64,000 nucleotides of DNA from Streptomyces sp. XY006 (GTDB lineage Bacteria > Actinomycetota > Actinomycetes > Streptomycetales > Streptomycetaceae): contig NZ_NOKT01000006.1 in assembly GCF_002237655.1 (NCBI RefSeq), positions 1 to 64,000 on the forward strand. Direction: 5' to 3'. The notes beneath the pieces were generated by a model. It saw nothing but the letters and a program-made list of their open reading frames with translations, was not told the DNA's origin and made no database searches. Every line of letters starts with the position of its first letter. Position 1 is the stretch's first letter. Positions 61,994 to 64,000 of this stretch are shown here, one piece after another. The translations under genes were made by a program, and so were the position numbers.

Positions 61994-63265
61994 TCAACGG
62001 CGCTGTGCGGCCATCCACTGCCAGATATGAGTCCCGTTGATGCTGGGGTCGTTGCGGGCGACGTAGATCCACGCGAAGTGGCCGAGGAACTGGTAGTTGT
62101 TCCAGACGACGTGGTCGTAGAGCGTCATCAACGAGCCGGGGATCACCTCGTGCGCGTGGACGGTGTTGGTCTGCGAGTCCACGACGGAGTCGTCACGGGA
62201 GGCGACGAGCCAGCTGGGCGTGCTGATCCGGGCCAGCTCGCTGTCGGGCAGCAGCGGTGTGCTGCCGGGCGGGAAGGACGTGACAATGCCGCAGATCGGC
62301 ACGGACGCGGCGAACAGGGTGGGGTAGACGGTGGTCATCTTCATGCTCATGTAGCCACCGTTGCTGCAGCCGGCGACGTAGATCCGGTCACGGTCGATGC
62401 AGTTCCGGCGCGTGACGTCGTTGATGATCTCGTGGATGAGCGGGGCGAAGCGGGGGCCGTCCTCCATCCAATAGGAAGTGCTTTGCGGGACGAGGACGTA
62501 GGCGCCGTCGAAGATGCGCTGCGCCTCGGGGGTGGCGAAGCCCAGGGCGCCACGGTTGGCCCGGAGCGTGGTCTCGTTGTCGTAGTAGTTGTTGGGCAGT
62601 GAGGCGCCCTCTCCTCCGCCGTGCAGCCAGACGATCAGCGGACGCTTGTCCCGCCGGGAGGAGTGGGAACCGGTGGGTGAGAACAGCCGGTACTTCATTC
62701 CCGAGCCGGAGATGTGGGAGCTGAAGGCGTCCACCTCGGGGTCGGAGAGTCTCGGGTTCTGCACGAACTTCTCGATGACGACGGATCGGTGATCGCGCAA
62801 GACGATCGGGGTGTGCTGGGTGAGGGTGTAGGAGAGGTCGAGCATCACGTTGCGGCCCTCGTCCGCGAGGTAGCTGAGCGTGCTCCCCCCGATCCGGCCT
62901 TCTCCATAGCCCAGTTCGAGCACGATGTTGCCCTTGCGGTCGAGCCGGATGGCGGTCACCGTGCGGTCGAGGTCGTAGTCGCTGACCAGGTCGTCGTCGG
63001 GTGCGGTGGCGAACGGCCTGGTGCCCTTGGCGTGCACGCCGAAGGTGGCGGTGGTCAGGCCGGCCGGGTCGATCGGGCCGAGCCGTGCGGTCTCCAGGGT
63101 GATCGAGGTGACCTGTTCGCCGCCGTCGAGCACCTGGGCATTCAGGGTGAATCTCACGCCGGCGGGGGCACGGTCGGCGGCGTGAGCGGCGACGCCAGGC
63201 ACGGACAGGCCGGCGGCGCCCGCACCGGCGGCCAGAATGGTGCGACGGCTGATACGTGTTGCCAT
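61994..63265 (-). CDS. Secreted esterase/prolyl-oligopeptidase-like hydrolase
   Basis: The 423-aa protein has a Tat signal (SRRTILAAGAGAAGLSV, cleavage near AHA-AD), an N-terminal Ig-like domain (about 35-190) and a PHB-depolymerase-like alpha/beta hydrolase domain (about 195-423). The oxyanion region is WLHGGGEG, the nucleophile elbow VAGCSNGGYMS, an Asp near SRDDSVVDSQ, and a final His in LGHFAWIYV. Such two-domain enzymes hydrolyse esters or short peptides outside the cell. ATG 63265 is followed upstream by an IclR gene in divergent orientation, a likely regulator. Confidence 0.85.
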   Translation of the reverse strand: MATRISRRTILAAGAGAAGLSVPGVAAHAADRAPAGVRFTLNAQVLDGGEQVTSITLETARLGPIDPAGLTTATFGVHAKGTRPFATAPDDDLVSDYDLDRTVTAIRLDRKGNIVLELGYGEGRIGGSTLSYLADEGRNVMLDLSYTLTQHTPIVLRDHRSVVIEKFVQNPRLSDPEVDAFSSHISGSGMKYRLFSPTGSHSSRRDKRPLIVWLHGGGEGASLPNNYYDNETTLRANRGALGFATPEAQRIFDGAYVLVPQSTSYWMEDGPRFAPLIHEIINDVTRRNCIDRDRIYVAGCSNGGYMSMKMTTVYPTLFAASVPICGIVTSFPPGSTPLLPDSELARISTPSWLVASRDDSVVDSQTNTVHAHEVIPGSLMTLYDHVVWNNYQFLGHFAWIYVARNDPSINGTHIWQWMAAQRR

Positions 63266-63708
63266 GCGGACTCCTCATGGGGTCGGAGGCTTCACCACGG
63301 TCCCGCCGAACAAGGGGCAGCCGCCGTCGAGGAGAGGGAGCTGCCGACCCCGTCTGCCGGGAATCGAGCTGGCACGATGCCAGGCCGGCAAGAGGCCGGC
63401 CAGGTAGGCAGGTCTCTTTCGGACAGGGCATCTCGCTGAATCGCTGAGGGTTCGGGGCGGCGCGGTGGCCATGGTGTGACTGGCACGGAAGACACGCGAC
63501 GTTACCGGTCCGTTCAACGGATTCTCGAAAGAAGAGAGGAAAACAGCCGCCCTCGATGTCCGAGCGCAGCGGGTCACCGCGACGGGGGCGTGTCCGGCTC
63601 CTTCCCGAGGGCCGCGGGGGCATCCGTTGGCTCGCTGTTGCATAGGAGTGGGCGCGCTCTTGGTCCCGTACAGTCGATATGTCGTGGTGCCCCGGAAGGA
63701 AGATCCCC
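63266..63708. promoter_or_regulatory. Divergent regulatory region, esterase and IclR genes
   Basis: No gene is recognised in these 443 bp. TCCGTTCAACGGA at 63509-63521 is a perfect 13-bp palindrome and a candidate IclR operator. Confidence 0.45.
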
Positions 63709-64000
63709 TTGAGTGACGACGCGCCGAGCGGTGTCCTGAGCAAGGCTCTCGCCGTGCTGCAGGCGTTCACCGTCGAGGACACGACCCTGGGCTTCACCGA
63801 ACTGCGGCAACGTACGTTGTTCGCGAAGAGCACGCTGCACCGGGTGCTCCGGGACCTGGTGGCGGCACGGTTGCTGGATCGTGTCCAGGAGCGTTATCGC
63901 CTGTCGGGGCTCGTCTTCGAGCTGGGGATGCGCGCGTCGGTCGAGCGCGGGCTGCTCGAAGTGGCCACGCCCTTTCTCGAGGATCTGTACGAGCGTACGC
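63709..64000 (+). CDS. IclR-family regulator, truncated by the window edge
   Basis: At least 97 codons are visible. The helix-turn-helix has GVLSKALAVLQAFTVEDTTL, GFTELRQRTLFAKSTLHRVL and a wing AARLLDRVQERYRLSGLVFE, the IclR signature; the effector domain starts at GMRASVERGLLEVATPFLED. The start is TTG 63709 with AAGGAAGA about 8 bases upstream. It is divergent from the secreted esterase gene. Its C-terminal ligand domain lies outside the window. Confidence 0.8.
   Translation, partial: MSDDAPSGVLSKALAVLQAFTVEDTTLGFTELRQRTLFAKSTLHRVLRDLVAARLLDRVQERYRLSGLVFELGMRASVERGLLEVATPFLEDLYERT

Noticed and set aside
1..64000. tRNA genes, rRNA, CRISPR arrays and large biosynthetic clusters
   Set aside because: I looked for cloverleaf-like segments, regularly spaced repeats and PKS/NRPS modules and saw none; a tRNAscan or antiSMASH run would be decisive.

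Overview
The window is high-GC actinobacterial DNA with the codon bias, GTG/TTG starts, purine-rich ribosome binding sites and gene families of Streptomyces. It reads as an accessory (arm-like) chromosomal region: regulators paired with single enzymes, broken genes and insertion-sequence debris, then several intact functional modules. I see no tRNA or rRNA gene, CRISPR array, phage structural module or large biosynthetic cluster.

Layout. 1-3300: IS debris. An intact IS5-family element with a second, non-transposase gene (178-1832) sits inside an older, decayed IS5-type element. Remnants of an Imm1-like gene and of an uncharacterised gene follow. 3300-10820: MerR regulator and divergent SnoaL-like protein, an SDR with an abnormal C-terminus, an HSL-type esterase, and two SpoIIE-type phosphatases head to head (one of them a 933-aa membrane sensor with PAS, GAF, PP2C and ATPase domains). 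10820-14000: small hypothetical genes and further IS remnants. 14000-18300: a TetR-controlled catabolic cluster with a creatininase-family amidohydrolase, an amidase with its small DUF4089 partner (AtzE/AtzG type) and a metallo-beta-lactamase-fold hydrolase. 18475-22680: AraC regulator, an NmrA-type gene with three in-frame stops, a flavodoxin-fold oxidoreductase, an isochorismatase-fold protein lacking the catalytic Cys, and a GNAT. 22960-26950: cell-wall-type secreted proteins around an Rv2525c-like glycoside-hydrolase-domain protein. 27300-34600: chloramphenicol-type MFS exporter with a putative leader peptide, IS481 remnant, epoxide hydrolase, MDR oxidoreductase with a frameshifted TetR gene, DUF418 membrane protein. 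34800-38900: tiny membrane protein, ABC exporter, and a convergent two-component system separated by a 58-bp palindrome.

39127-44268 is a complete AztABCD-type zinc uptake locus (two AztD-like proteins, AztC, AztB, and divergent AztA) with a Zur-like box between the divergent starts. 44526-47375 holds RidA/HxlR and a CPA1 antiporter.

47584-60263 is the most coherent block, an oxygen-limitation and fermentation island: GAPDH, pyruvate formate-lyase and its activase, tandem universal stress protein, pyruvate phosphate dikinase, a small ribosome-hibernation-factor-like protein, a CBS-BON protein and bifunctional AdhE. It also holds a C-terminal stub of a DevR/OsdR-type response regulator, and DosR-like GGGnC-N4-GnCCC palindromes precede nearly every transcription unit. 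The likely flow is phosphoenolpyruvate/pyruvate interconversion by PPDK, pyruvate to acetyl-CoA plus formate by PFL, and acetyl-CoA to ethanol with NADH reoxidation by AdhE. The window ends with an HxlR/SDR pair, a secreted esterase and the start of an IclR regulator.
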